A stretch of 64,000 bases of DNA from the NCBI GenBank assembly GCA_052078155.1, contig JBQJBP010000002.1:62001-126000 (forward strand), written 5' to 3'. The stretch comes from CAXBMB01 sp052078155. GTDB taxonomy: Bacteria; Pseudomonadota; Alphaproteobacteria; Kiloniellales; DSM-21159. A program made the translations under genes and the position numbers. The notes beneath the pieces are model-generated. The model did not search any database and was not told the origin of the DNA. It was given only the letters and a program-made list of their open reading frames with translations. Below, piece by piece: positions 37,348 to 44,686 of the stretch. Positions within the stretch are counted from its first letter, which is position 1. Each line of letters starts with the position of its first letter.

Positions 37348-38376
37348 ATGGGTATTAAGTTAATGAACTCTACGGAAAGCCGCCCGTCGCGGCGCCGCAT
37401 TCCTGCAAGTGGAAGCCGTCATCTCGAGGCTTTTCTGGAAATGCTGGTCGCCGAACGGGGTGCATCCCGCAACACGCTGGACGCCTATCGCCGCGACCTC
37501 GACCACTATGCTGCCTTTCTGCAAAGCCGGGAGCGCGCTGCAGAAGAAGGCAGCACGGAAGATGTCCGTGATTACCTGGCCAGTCTGACCACCGAAGGCA
37601 TGGCAGCCCGCACCGTGGCCCGCCGCCTTTCTGCTTTGCGCCAGTTCCACCGCTTCCTCTTTGGGGAAGGCCTGCGCAATGACGACCCCACCAATCTGGT
37701 GGAAAGCCCCCGCCAGGGCCGCACGCTGCCCAAAGTCCTCAGCGAAGAGGAAGTCGATGGTCTGCTCAATGCAGCCCGCCAGCGTCCCGGCCCTGAAGGC
37801 CGCCGTCTGGTGGCCCTGCTGGAGCTGCTCTATGCCACCGGCCTGCGGGTGACCGAGCTGGTCAGCCTGACCCTGTCGTCCGTGGCCCGGGATCCCCGTG
37901 TGCTGGTTGTCACCGGTAAAGGCGGCAAGGAACGCATGGTGCCTCTGAGCGAGCCGGCCCGCCGGGCTCTGGTGGAGTACCGCGAAGTCCGCATCCGCTT
38001 CCAGCGCGGCGAAGAAGACAGCCGCTGGCTCTTCCCGTCCCGCAGCCGCGGCGGTCACCTGACCCGCCATCGGGTGGCTCAGTTGCTCAAAGAACTGGCC
38101 ATTGCGGCTAACATCGACCCCACGAACGTATCCCCTCATGTGCTCCGGCATGCCTTTGCCAGCCACCTGCTGGCCCGTGGGGCTGACCTGCGCTCCGTCC
38201 AGCAGATGCTGGGCCATGCCGACATCTCCACCACCCAGGTTTACACCCATGTCCTGGGTGAGCGCCTGAAGAACCTGGTGCAGCACAGCCATCCCCTGTC
38301 TCAGAAATCCATCGAGGGAGACAACGGGGCTCTGCCGCCGGCACCTGAACTGCCGAAAGTCGCTCAGGGGGACTGA
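37348..38376 (+). CDS. xerD: Tyrosine recombinase XerD
   Basis: This 342-residue site-specific recombinase has an N-terminal SAM-like core-binding domain and a catalytic domain with the Arg of ATGLRVTELVSL, Lys of VTGKGGKER, HVLRHAFASHLL, LGHADISTTQ and nucleophile Tyr in QVYTHV. The HPLS tail matches XerD, which acts with XerC on dif to resolve chromosome dimers. Position beside the aro genes agrees with other alphaproteobacteria. A second ATG at 37363 is equally possible. A hairpin (GAGGCC/GGCCTC) lies immediately upstream. Confidence 0.92.
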   Translation: MGIKLMNSTESRPSRRRIPASGSRHLEAFLEMLVAERGASRNTLDAYRRDLDHYAAFLQSRERAAEEGSTEDVRDYLASLTTEGMAARTVARRLSALRQFHRFLFGEGLRNDDPTNLVESPRQGRTLPKVLSEEEVDGLLNAARQRPGPEGRRLVALLELLYATGLRVTELVSLTLSSVARDPRVLVVTGKGGKERMVPLSEPARRALVEYREVRIRFQRGEEDSRWLFPSRSRGGHLTRHRVAQLLKELAIAANIDPTNVSPHVLRHAFASHLLARGADLRSVQQMLGHADISTTQVYTHVLGERLKNLVQHSHPLSQKSIEGDNGALPPAPELPKVAQGD

Positions 38377-38408
38377 TTTTCAGCCCCTTGCCGCGCTAAA
38401 GCGTTGAA

Positions 38409-38456
38409 GAAAACCCGCCCGCTGTTCGACGATGAATGGCGGGCGGGTTTTCTTTT
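38409..38456 (+). terminator. Terminator of the xerD transcript
   Basis: AAACCCGCCCGC pairs with GCGGGCGGGTTT around a 15-base loop and is followed by TCTTTT. Confidence 0.88.
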
Positions 38457-38617
38457 GCACGCAACATTCTTTCGTCAAAAGGCTTTTTTTCAAGGTTTTG
38501 TTGCAGTGCACCAATTTTCCCATTAGGAAGGTCGGCAACGATCAAATCAAAAGGGCACGGGCGGACAGCTTTCCAGTCCAGGACCCTGACAGACCCGACC
38601 CCTGAAGGAGGACACCC

Positions 38618-39604
38618 ATGAGCTTCACCATCATCGAACCGGCCCCGGCACGCCTGAACCGCTCAGAACTGGCTGTGCCCGGCAGCAACTATCGCTTTCT
38701 GGAAAAAGCGGCCGAAAGTGAAGCCGATGTGGTGTTCCTGGATCTGGAAGACGCCGTTGCACCAGACGACAAAGTCCAGGCCCGCAAAAACATCATCAAA
38801 GCCCTGAACGAGCTGGACTGGGGCCAGCGGACCGTCTCCGTCCGGATCAACGGACTGGACACCCACTACATGTACCGGGACGTGATCGACATTGTCGAAC
38901 AGGGCGGCGAGCGGCTGGATCTCTTCATGATCCCCAAAGCAGGCACCGCTGCTGACATCTACGCCGTTGACATGCTGGTCACCCAGGCAGAAGACGCCGT
39001 GGGCCGCAAAAAACGTATCGGTTTCGAAATGATCATCGAAACCGCCCTGGGCATGGCCAATGTGGAAGAAATAGCAGCCGCCAGTGAGCGCAATGAATCC
39101 CTGCACTTTGGCGTGGCAGACTATGCAGCCTCCACCAAAGCCCGGACCACCGGCATTGGCGGCCCGCACCCCAACTACGGGGTGCTGACCAACGATCTGG
39201 GGAATGGCCAGCGCGATTACCATTGGGGCGACATGTGGCACTATGCCATCGCCCGCATGGTGGTGGCTGCCCGGGCCAACGGCCTGCGTCCGCTGGACGG
39301 TCCTTTCGGCGACATCAAAGACCTTGAAGGATACAAAGCCCAGGCCTGGCGTGCCGCTGTGCTGGGCTGTGAAGGCAAATGGGCCATCCACCCCAGCCAG
39401 ATTGCCCTGGCCAATGAAATCTATCAGCCGTCTGAAGAAGAAGTGGCCCAGGCCAATCGCATTCTGGCCGCCATGGAACAGGCGCAGAAAGAAGGCCGGG
39501 GGGCAGTAACCCTCGATGGCCGACTGATTGATATTGCCTCCATCAAACAGGCAGAAGTCATGGTCGAAAAGGCCGCGGCCATCGCGGCGGCAAGCGGCAA
39601 TTAA
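38618..39604 (+). CDS. mcl1: L-malyl-CoA/beta-methylmalyl-CoA lyase
   Basis: This 328-residue member of the HpcH/HpaI/CitE family closely resembles Rhodobacter Mcl1: VVFLDLEDAVAPDDKVQAR, RINGLDTHYMYRDV, GFEMIIETALGM, TTGIGG, LDGPFGDIKD and GKWAIHPSQIALANE. The enzyme cleaves L-malyl-CoA and beta-methylmalyl-CoA to glyoxylate plus acetyl-CoA or propionyl-CoA, in the ethylmalonyl-CoA pathway. The metal-binding Glu/Asp (IETALG, LEDAV) are present. GAAGGAGG lies 6 bases before the ATG. It fits functionally with the methylmalonyl-CoA mutase at 5.3 kb. Confidence 0.93.
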   Translation: MSFTIIEPAPARLNRSELAVPGSNYRFLEKAAESEADVVFLDLEDAVAPDDKVQARKNIIKALNELDWGQRTVSVRINGLDTHYMYRDVIDIVEQGGERLDLFMIPKAGTAADIYAVDMLVTQAEDAVGRKKRIGFEMIIETALGMANVEEIAAASERNESLHFGVADYAASTKARTTGIGGPHPNYGVLTNDLGNGQRDYHWGDMWHYAIARMVVAARANGLRPLDGPFGDIKDLEGYKAQAWRAAVLGCEGKWAIHPSQIALANEIYQPSEEEVAQANRILAAMEQAQKEGRGAVTLDGRLIDIASIKQAEVMVEKAAAIAAASGN

Positions 39605-39612
39605 TACACAAT

Positions 39613-39645
39613 AAAAAGTGTTCAATGCATAAAAAACACTTTTTT
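39613..39645 (+). terminator. AT-rich hairpin after mcl1
   Basis: AAAAAGTGTT pairs with AACACTTTTTT, starting 8 bp past the stop codon. The T-run within the right arm suits an intrinsic terminator. Confidence 0.65.
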
Positions 39646-39657
39646 ACTTGTGAAAAA

Positions 39658-39698
39658 GGCGTTGCTCCCTATTTTTGGGAGCAGCGCCGCATTTCTTT
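39658..39698 (+). terminator. Second, GC-rich hairpin after mcl1
   Basis: GGCGTTGCTCCC pairs with GGGAGCAGCGCC and is followed by GCATTTCTTT. It backs up the first hairpin. Confidence 0.75.
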
Positions 39699-39860
39699 GC
39701 GCCTTTCAAAACGCGAGACTGCATGGCTGCTGCGACCAAAGGCCCAGTTGACCATAACGCCTTCAGTCCCTATCTCAGAGGCCACTCAAGCCCCTGACTG
39801 TTGATCACCTTTTGCCTCTGCCTTACCGGGCCGGGGTGCGTAGAGTTTATGAGGAAAGAG

Positions 39861-40685
39861 ATGTTGGATAGCGCCGCAGCCGCTTCGCCCGAAGCCCCGG
39901 TCAAAAAGGTCAATCCCAACGCGCCGACAGCTGAAACGGTGCTGTCTGTGGAGCATTACACAGACCGGCTCTTCTCCTTCAAGCTGACCCGTCCCCAGGC
40001 CTTCCGCTTCCGCTCCGGCGAGTTCGTGATGATCGGCCTGGAAGGGGAAAAGAAACCCCTGCTGCGGGCCTACTCCGTGGCTTCTCCCTCCTGGGCGGAG
40101 GAACTGGAGTTCTACTCCATCAAGGTGCCCGACGGTCCGCTGACCTCCCGCCTGCAGAAGATCCAGCCCGGCGACAAGGTTCTGCTGGGCAAGAAGCCCA
40201 CTGGCACTTTGGTGCTGGATGCCCTGATCCCCGGCAAGCGTCTTTATCTGCTGGCCACCGGCACCGGCATTGCGCCCTTTGCCTCGGTGATCCGCGACCC
40301 GGAAACCTATGAGCAGTATGACCAGGTGATCCTGGTGCACTGCTGCCGGGAAGTGGCAGAGCTGGCCTATGGCTTCAAGCTGATCGAAGAGATCCGGAAC
40401 GATGAACTGGTCAGCGAGTTTGTCGGCGACAAGCTGGTGCACTTTGCCACCGTGACCCGGGAGGATTATCCCGTCACCGGCCGCATCACCACGCTGATGG
40501 AAAGCGGCAAGCTTTACGACGATCTCTGCGTGCCCGACCTCAGCCCGGAAAATGACCGGGTGATGATCTGCGGATCCATGGAAATGTTCCGGGATCTGAA
40601 AGCCATCTGCGAGAAGGCGGGCCTGAGTGAAGGTTCCAACGCCAAACCCGGTGAGTTCGTGGTGGAGAAGGCCTTCGCCGGGTAA
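39861..40685 (+). CDS. fpr: Ferredoxin/flavodoxin-NADP reductase
   Basis: This 274-residue FAD enzyme has the FAD-binding RAYSVASPSW (RxYS), the pyridine nucleotide site LLATGTGIAPFASVIRDP and a C-terminal end VEKAFAG with no aromatic stacking residue beyond Phe. It moves electrons between NADPH and ferredoxin or flavodoxin. Two upstream ATGs (39801, 39849) are in frame, but GAGGAAAGAG ends right at 39861. The gene lies alone between the mcl1 terminators and the 102-bp repeats. Confidence 0.92.
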   Translation: MLDSAAAASPEAPVKKVNPNAPTAETVLSVEHYTDRLFSFKLTRPQAFRFRSGEFVMIGLEGEKKPLLRAYSVASPSWAEELEFYSIKVPDGPLTSRLQKIQPGDKVLLGKKPTGTLVLDALIPGKRLYLLATGTGIAPFASVIRDPETYEQYDQVILVHCCREVAELAYGFKLIEEIRNDELVSEFVGDKLVHFATVTREDYPVTGRITTLMESGKLYDDLCVPDLSPENDRVMICGSMEMFRDLKAICEKAGLSEGSNAKPGEFVVEKAFAG

Positions 40686-41378
40686 CGGGGAAGGCTGGAG
40701 GTGGCTGGACGCAGGCCAGCGATAGCTGGACCAGGACTAGCGCCATTGAGGCGCGCAGCCCCTCTGCGTGGACGCGGATAACCGGGGCGGCGCTTGAGCG
40801 CGACTAGGCCCGTGAGGGCCGTAAGAATTTTTTTTTCGCTGCCGCGAAGGTTCCTCGCTCTCGCTTCGCAAGGCTCCGCTATCGCTGCGGGCGGGCATTC
40901 GCCCTTGCCTCGCTGCTAGTGCAGCTCGGTACTTGTGGCCAGAAACCTGCTCGCTGGTGCTTGTAGCCGGACGCAGGCCAGCGTCAGCTGGACCAGGACT
41001 AGCGCCATTGAGGCGCGCAGCCTGCGCGGCGCTTGAGCGCAATTAGGCCCACAAGGGCCGTAAGAAACCCCGACGCAGGCCAGCGTCAGCTGGACCAGGA
41101 CTAGCGCCATTGAGGCGCGCAGCCTGCGCGGCGCTTGAGCGCAATTAGGGCCGCAAGGGCCGTAAGAAACCCCGGCGCAGGCCAGCGTTAGCTGGACCAG
41201 GACTAGCACCGTTGAGGTGCGCAGCATGCGCGGCGCTTGAGCGCGGCTAGGCCCGCCAGGGCCGTGAACAGCACCAGAGCCGAAAAAGGTCTTTCTACGT
41301 TAAACCATCTTGAGACCAAACGCCGATTGCTGGAAGGTTGGGCTTTCATTACCCCCTTCTCATCGACGGATTGATTTC
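40686..41378. other. Gene-free region filled by palindromic DNA
   Basis: Apart from the tandem repeat, positions 40828-40969 contain a T9 run and more GC hairpins (GGGCGGGCATTCGCCC). About 100 bp before the CitE-like gene show no clear element. Confidence 0.6.
40708..41270 (+). repeat. Tandem 102-bp palindrome-rich repeat, four units
   Basis: Units begin with (g)acgcaggccagc at 40708, 40970, 41072 and 41174. Units two and three are 102 bp each and almost identical; unit four is diverged, and unit one contains an extra GC-rich insertion and is separated from unit two by 142 bp of different palindromic sequence. Each unit carries short hairpins: CCAGCgtcaGCTGG, GCGCCattgaGGCGC, GCGCttgaGCGC and GGCCCacaaGGGCC. 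It is not a CRISPR array (no spacers). The minus-strand reading frame that runs through it exists because 102 is a multiple of three. Confidence 0.88.
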
Positions 41379-42230
41379 ATGACGGCAAACCCAATTTCCT
41401 GGCTTTTTATCGGTGCGGCGGATGAAGCTGAACTGCAGAAAGCACCCACCAGCGGCTGTCATGTGGCCATTCAGGAGTTTGAAGACTTCACGGCGCCGGA
41501 CCGGCGGCCTTTCGCCCGCAATCTGAGCAAAGACCTGCTGCCTGCCTGGAAGGCCGCCGGGATCAAAGCCGCAGCCCGAGTTAATCCTCTGGCTGACTGT
41601 GGTCTGGATGATCTGGCCGCTGTCATGACGGGGGCGCCGGACTATGTGTTGCTGCCCAAGGTTTCCGGCCCGCAGGACATCCTTGATCTGGCCGATGCCG
41701 TTGCCAGCCAGGAGCGCAGCTTGGGACTGCCGGAAGGCAGCACGAATCTCGTTCCCAATCTGGAATCTGCCAGTGCCGTGATCCAGGCGCATGCCATCAC
41801 AAGCAGCCACCCGCGCGTGGCTGCCTGCCTGCTGGCTTCAGAGGATCTGGTGACGGATCTGGGCGCCCCGCGCAGCAAAGAAAACACAGAACTGGCCTAT
41901 GCCCGCCAGCGCTTTATCTTTGACTGCACAGCAGCCGGCGTTCTGGCCATCGACTGCCCCTACACCTGGACAGATCTGGAAGGTTTGAAGGCCCATTGCC
42001 AGTTCTCCCGGCAACTGGGCTACAAGGCAAAGGCAACAATCACCTCCGCCCATGCTGCTGTTCTGAACAGCGCATTCAGCCCATCGGAAGAAGAACTGGC
42101 AAAGGCTCAGCGAATCGTCAGCGCCTTCGAAAAGGCCCGGGAAGAAGGGTCTGGCCGGGTTGAACTGGACGGCTCTCTGATCGAGGTTCCCATCTATCGC
42201 AACGCCAAAAGACTTTTGGAACAGGCGTGA
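41379..42230 (+). CDS. CitE/HpcH-type lyase paralogue
   Basis: This 283-residue protein belongs to the HpcH/HpaI aldolase and citrate lyase beta family. Blocks seen are EEFEDFTAPD-like (IQEFEDFTAPDRRPFARN), AAARVNPL, YVLLPKVSGPQD, LVPNLESASAV, ASEDLVTDLGA and KAKATITSAHAAVLNSAF. The Arg of the RVN motif and the Glu of the NLES motif, equivalent to acyl-CoA and metal ligands, are kept; the family's IHP motif is changed to ITSAH. It is clearly different from Mcl1 upstream. It may be a malyl-CoA or citramalyl-CoA lyase or thioesterase. Start 41379 lacks a good Shine-Dalgarno. Confidence 0.75.
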   Translation: MTANPISWLFIGAADEAELQKAPTSGCHVAIQEFEDFTAPDRRPFARNLSKDLLPAWKAAGIKAAARVNPLADCGLDDLAAVMTGAPDYVLLPKVSGPQDILDLADAVASQERSLGLPEGSTNLVPNLESASAVIQAHAITSSHPRVAACLLASEDLVTDLGAPRSKENTELAYARQRFIFDCTAAGVLAIDCPYTWTDLEGLKAHCQFSRQLGYKAKATITSAHAAVLNSAFSPSEEELAKAQRIVSAFEKAREEGSGRVELDGSLIEVPIYRNAKRLLEQA

Positions 42231-42245
42231 CAGGCGGCGCAGCCG

Positions 42246-42593
42246 TCAGGTTTCGTCCTTTTCGATCCGCCCGGTCAATTCCACGTAAAAACCGGCACCG
42301 GCATCGAGCGGATTGACCTTGCGCACCCAGCCTTGCCGCAGGGCCCCCAGCAGCAGCTTACCCAAAGGCTGAAAGAGATTGTTCTGGCCGCCAGGCACCG
42401 GGGGGTCCAGACGCAGGACAACGGCTTTGCTTTCCTTGAAGCGGGAACGTTCCAGCATACGGGCCACCGACGCCTCGGCATGGGCTTTGTCCAGACCCTT
42501 GAGGTCCAGTTCCCATTCGGCCTGGCTGTCCCGCTTCATCAGACGGGTGATGACCCGCTGTCCCACCTCGTCACGGAATTCCTCGTCCTTCAT
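42246..42593 (-). CDS. Small Smr-like protein, uncertain
   Basis: This 115-residue protein has a shape like a short Smr domain: WELDLKGLDKAHAEASVARML near the start, then VVLRLDPPVPGG and a C-terminal GAGFYVELTGR. The central HGxG motif typical of Smr is not evident, so nuclease activity is doubtful. It lies downstream of the sucB terminator and repeat copy H on the same strand. Function unknown. Confidence 0.6.
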   Translation of the reverse strand: MKDEEFRDEVGQRVITRLMKRDSQAEWELDLKGLDKAHAEASVARMLERSRFKESKAVVLRLDPPVPGGQNNLFQPLGKLLLGALRQGWVRKVNPLDAGAGFYVELTGRIEKDET

Positions 42594-42610
42594 AGTCTCA
42601 TCCCGCCTTT

Positions 42611-42741
42611 AACCAGTTCGCTTCAAGTGGACTCACCAGCTGGTGACGCTTGAAGCGTGAACCTCTTTTCAATGTTTTAGAGGATGGGTCACGGATCAGG
42701 TACAGGCGCGAAACGCATCTAACCCAACCGATCATGCTCTA
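42611..42741 (-). repeat. Diverged element in reverse orientation (copy H)
   Basis: On the minus strand it starts TAGAGCATGATCGGTT and keeps hairpins two and three (GTGACCCATCCTCTA, CACCAGCTGGTG), ending before the Smr-like gene. The first hairpin has drifted and the right end lacks TA. It begins between the sucB terminator and the Smr-like gene. Confidence 0.8.
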
Positions 42742-42773
42742 GCTCAGTCATTCACATAGGAAGCGCTGCAGAA

Positions 42774-42815
42774 AAAGAAAAGCCCCCGCCGCAGCGAATG
42801 CAGTCGGGGGCCTTT
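42774..42815 (-). terminator. Terminator of the mdh-suc operon
   Basis: On the minus strand AGGCCCCCGA pairs with GCGGGGGCT and is followed by TTTTCTTTTTC, 20-50 bp after the sucB stop. Confidence 0.85.
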
Positions 42816-42830
42816 GCAAATTTGTCAGGC

Positions 42831-44567
42831 TTACAGATCCAGCAGCAGGCGCTCCGGATCTTCAATGGCTTCCTTGACCTTGACCAGGAAGGTCACAGCT
42901 TCCCGGCCATCGACAATGCGGTGGTCGTAGGAAAGAGCCAGATACATCATGGGACGGATCACCACCTGGCCATTAATGGCCATGGGGCGTTCCTGGATCT
43001 TGTGCAGTCCCAGAATAGCTGACTGAGGCATGTTGAGGATCGGTGTGGACACCAGCGAGCCAAACACGCCGCCATTGGTGATGGTGAAGCTGCCGCCCTG
43101 CATTTCGTCCATGCCCAGCTTGCCGTCCCGGGCACGTCCAGCCAGATCGGCCAGCGCCCCTTCAATGCCGGCAAAGGACTTCTGATCGCAGTCCCGGATC
43201 ACCGGCACCATCAGGCCGGAAGGGGCCGAGACAGCCATGCCGATGTCGTAGAACTGGTTGAACACCAGCTCATCCCCATCGATGCGGCCGTTTACCGCCG
43301 GAATTTCCTTCAGAGCCTTAACCACAGCCTTCACAAAGAAGCCGTTGAACCCCAGCTTCTGGCCATGTTTCTTTTCGAAAGATTCTTTGTACTTCTTCCG
43401 CAGTTCCATGACCGCGCCCATGTCCACCTCGTTGAAGGTGGTCAGGATGGCGGCGGTGTTCTGCGCATCTTTCAGACGCCGGGCAATGGTCTGACGCAGC
43501 TTGGACATGCGCTGACGTTCTTCGCGCGGCTGCTCAGGAGATGAGGACGCTGCGGCAGGGGCGGCAGCGGGAGCAGCTGGCGCTGCCGGGCTGGCCGGGG
43601 CCGCTGCGCCAACTTTGGGCCGGGGCAGCAGAGCTTTGCGACCTGCCACCACATCCAGCACATCTTCTTTGGTGATCCGGCCCTGAGGACCACTGCCCTG
43701 AATCTGCAGGGGATCCAGGTTGTTTTCTGCGACAGCTGCTGCCACAGCAGGAGACAGAGACAAAGCAGAGCTGGGACTGGATGCTTCCAGGAATGCCTGC
43801 AGATCTGCCACACCGATTTTACCTTCGCTGCTGCGGGCAGCAGCACTGGGATCCAGGCTGGCAGCCGTTTCGGTTGCTGCAGCAGGCGTAGCCTCGGCAG
43901 GGGCAGCCGCCGCAGATGTTTCTGCAGCCGGGGCCGCAGCAGCGGCACCGCCGCTGGCACCTGCCGCCAGCACACCCAGAACTGCACCGACTTCTACCGT
44001 GCCGCCCGCTTCCACAGCGATGGACTGCAGCACACCGGCAGCGGCGGCATTGACTTCCAGCGTCACCTTGTCGGTTTCCAGCTCGACCAGAGCTTCATCC
44101 TGACCAACGGCTTCGCCTGGCTGCTTGAGCCATTGGGCGACGGTGGCTTCACTGACCGATTCCCCCAGCACAGGCACGACAATGTCCAGGGCCTCACCGC
44201 CAGAGGCCGCCGACGCAGCAGCAGGGGCAGGGGCAGCAGCTGGAGCGGCGGGCGTTTCGACTGCCGGGGCCGCAGGCGCTTCAGCGGTCGGGGCCGCAGC
44301 GGCAGCCGGTGCAGCAGCGGCTGCAGTGGCTCCGGCTTCAATCAGCCCCAGCAACGCCCCCACTTCCACATTGTCGCCTTCCTGGGCGGAAATGGAAGCC
44401 AGCACACCGGCCACGGAGGCATTGACTTCCAGCGTCACTTTGTCCGTTTCCAGCTCAACCAAAGGCTCGTCCAAAGCCACCGCTTCGCCAGGCTGCTTCA
44501 GCCATTTTGCCACTGTGGCTTCCGTTACGGATTCGCCAAGCGTCGGGACCAGAATGTCCGTCGCCAT
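42831..44567 (-). CDS. sucB: Dihydrolipoyl succinyltransferase (E2) with two lipoyl domains
   Basis: This 578-residue E2 component transfers the succinyl group in the 2-oxoglutarate dehydrogenase complex. It has two nearly identical N-terminal lipoyl domains (lipoyl Lys43 and Lys167, both in ELETDKVTLEV), Ala/Pro linkers, a peripheral-subunit-binding domain (LSLSPAVAAAVAENNLDP) and a catalytic domain with YDHRIVDGRE (His549, Asp553). Most proteobacterial SucB proteins have one lipoyl domain and about 400 residues. AAGGAAG precedes the ATG at 44567. The usual lpd (E3) gene does not follow; the operon ends in a terminator. Confidence 0.95.
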   Translation of the reverse strand: MATDILVPTLGESVTEATVAKWLKQPGEAVALDEPLVELETDKVTLEVNASVAGVLASISAQEGDNVEVGALLGLIEAGATAAAAAPAAAAAPTAEAPAAPAVETPAAPAAAPAPAAASAASGGEALDIVVPVLGESVSEATVAQWLKQPGEAVGQDEALVELETDKVTLEVNAAAAGVLQSIAVEAGGTVEVGAVLGVLAAGASGGAAAAAPAAETSAAAAPAEATPAAATETAASLDPSAAARSSEGKIGVADLQAFLEASSPSSALSLSPAVAAAVAENNLDPLQIQGSGPQGRITKEDVLDVVAGRKALLPRPKVGAAAPASPAAPAAPAAAPAAASSSPEQPREERQRMSKLRQTIARRLKDAQNTAAILTTFNEVDMGAVMELRKKYKESFEKKHGQKLGFNGFFVKAVVKALKEIPAVNGRIDGDELVFNQFYDIGMAVSAPSGLMVPVIRDCDQKSFAGIEGALADLAGRARDGKLGMDEMQGGSFTITNGGVFGSLVSTPILNMPQSAILGLHKIQERPMAINGQVVIRPMMYLALSYDHRIVDGREAVTFLVKVKEAIEDPERLLLDL

Positions 44568-44686
44568 GCCGTTTCTTCCTTTTTTCTGTGCCTGGTCTCC
44601 CAAGACCAGGACTGACGTGTTCTGTCGCGTTGTCCCCCTTGCGCCGCGCCGACACGCCGCACAAGGAGAGAAAATTCTTCAGTCAG

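Noticed and set aside
40916..41227. Minus-strand repetitive protein of about 100 residues
   Set aside because: Its repeats come from the 102-bp DNA repeat whose length is divisible by three; no start signal or homology, so it is a by-product of the tandem DNA.
40708..41270. CRISPR array
   Set aside because: Units are about 102 bp, nearly identical along their length, with no variable spacers and no cas genes nearby.
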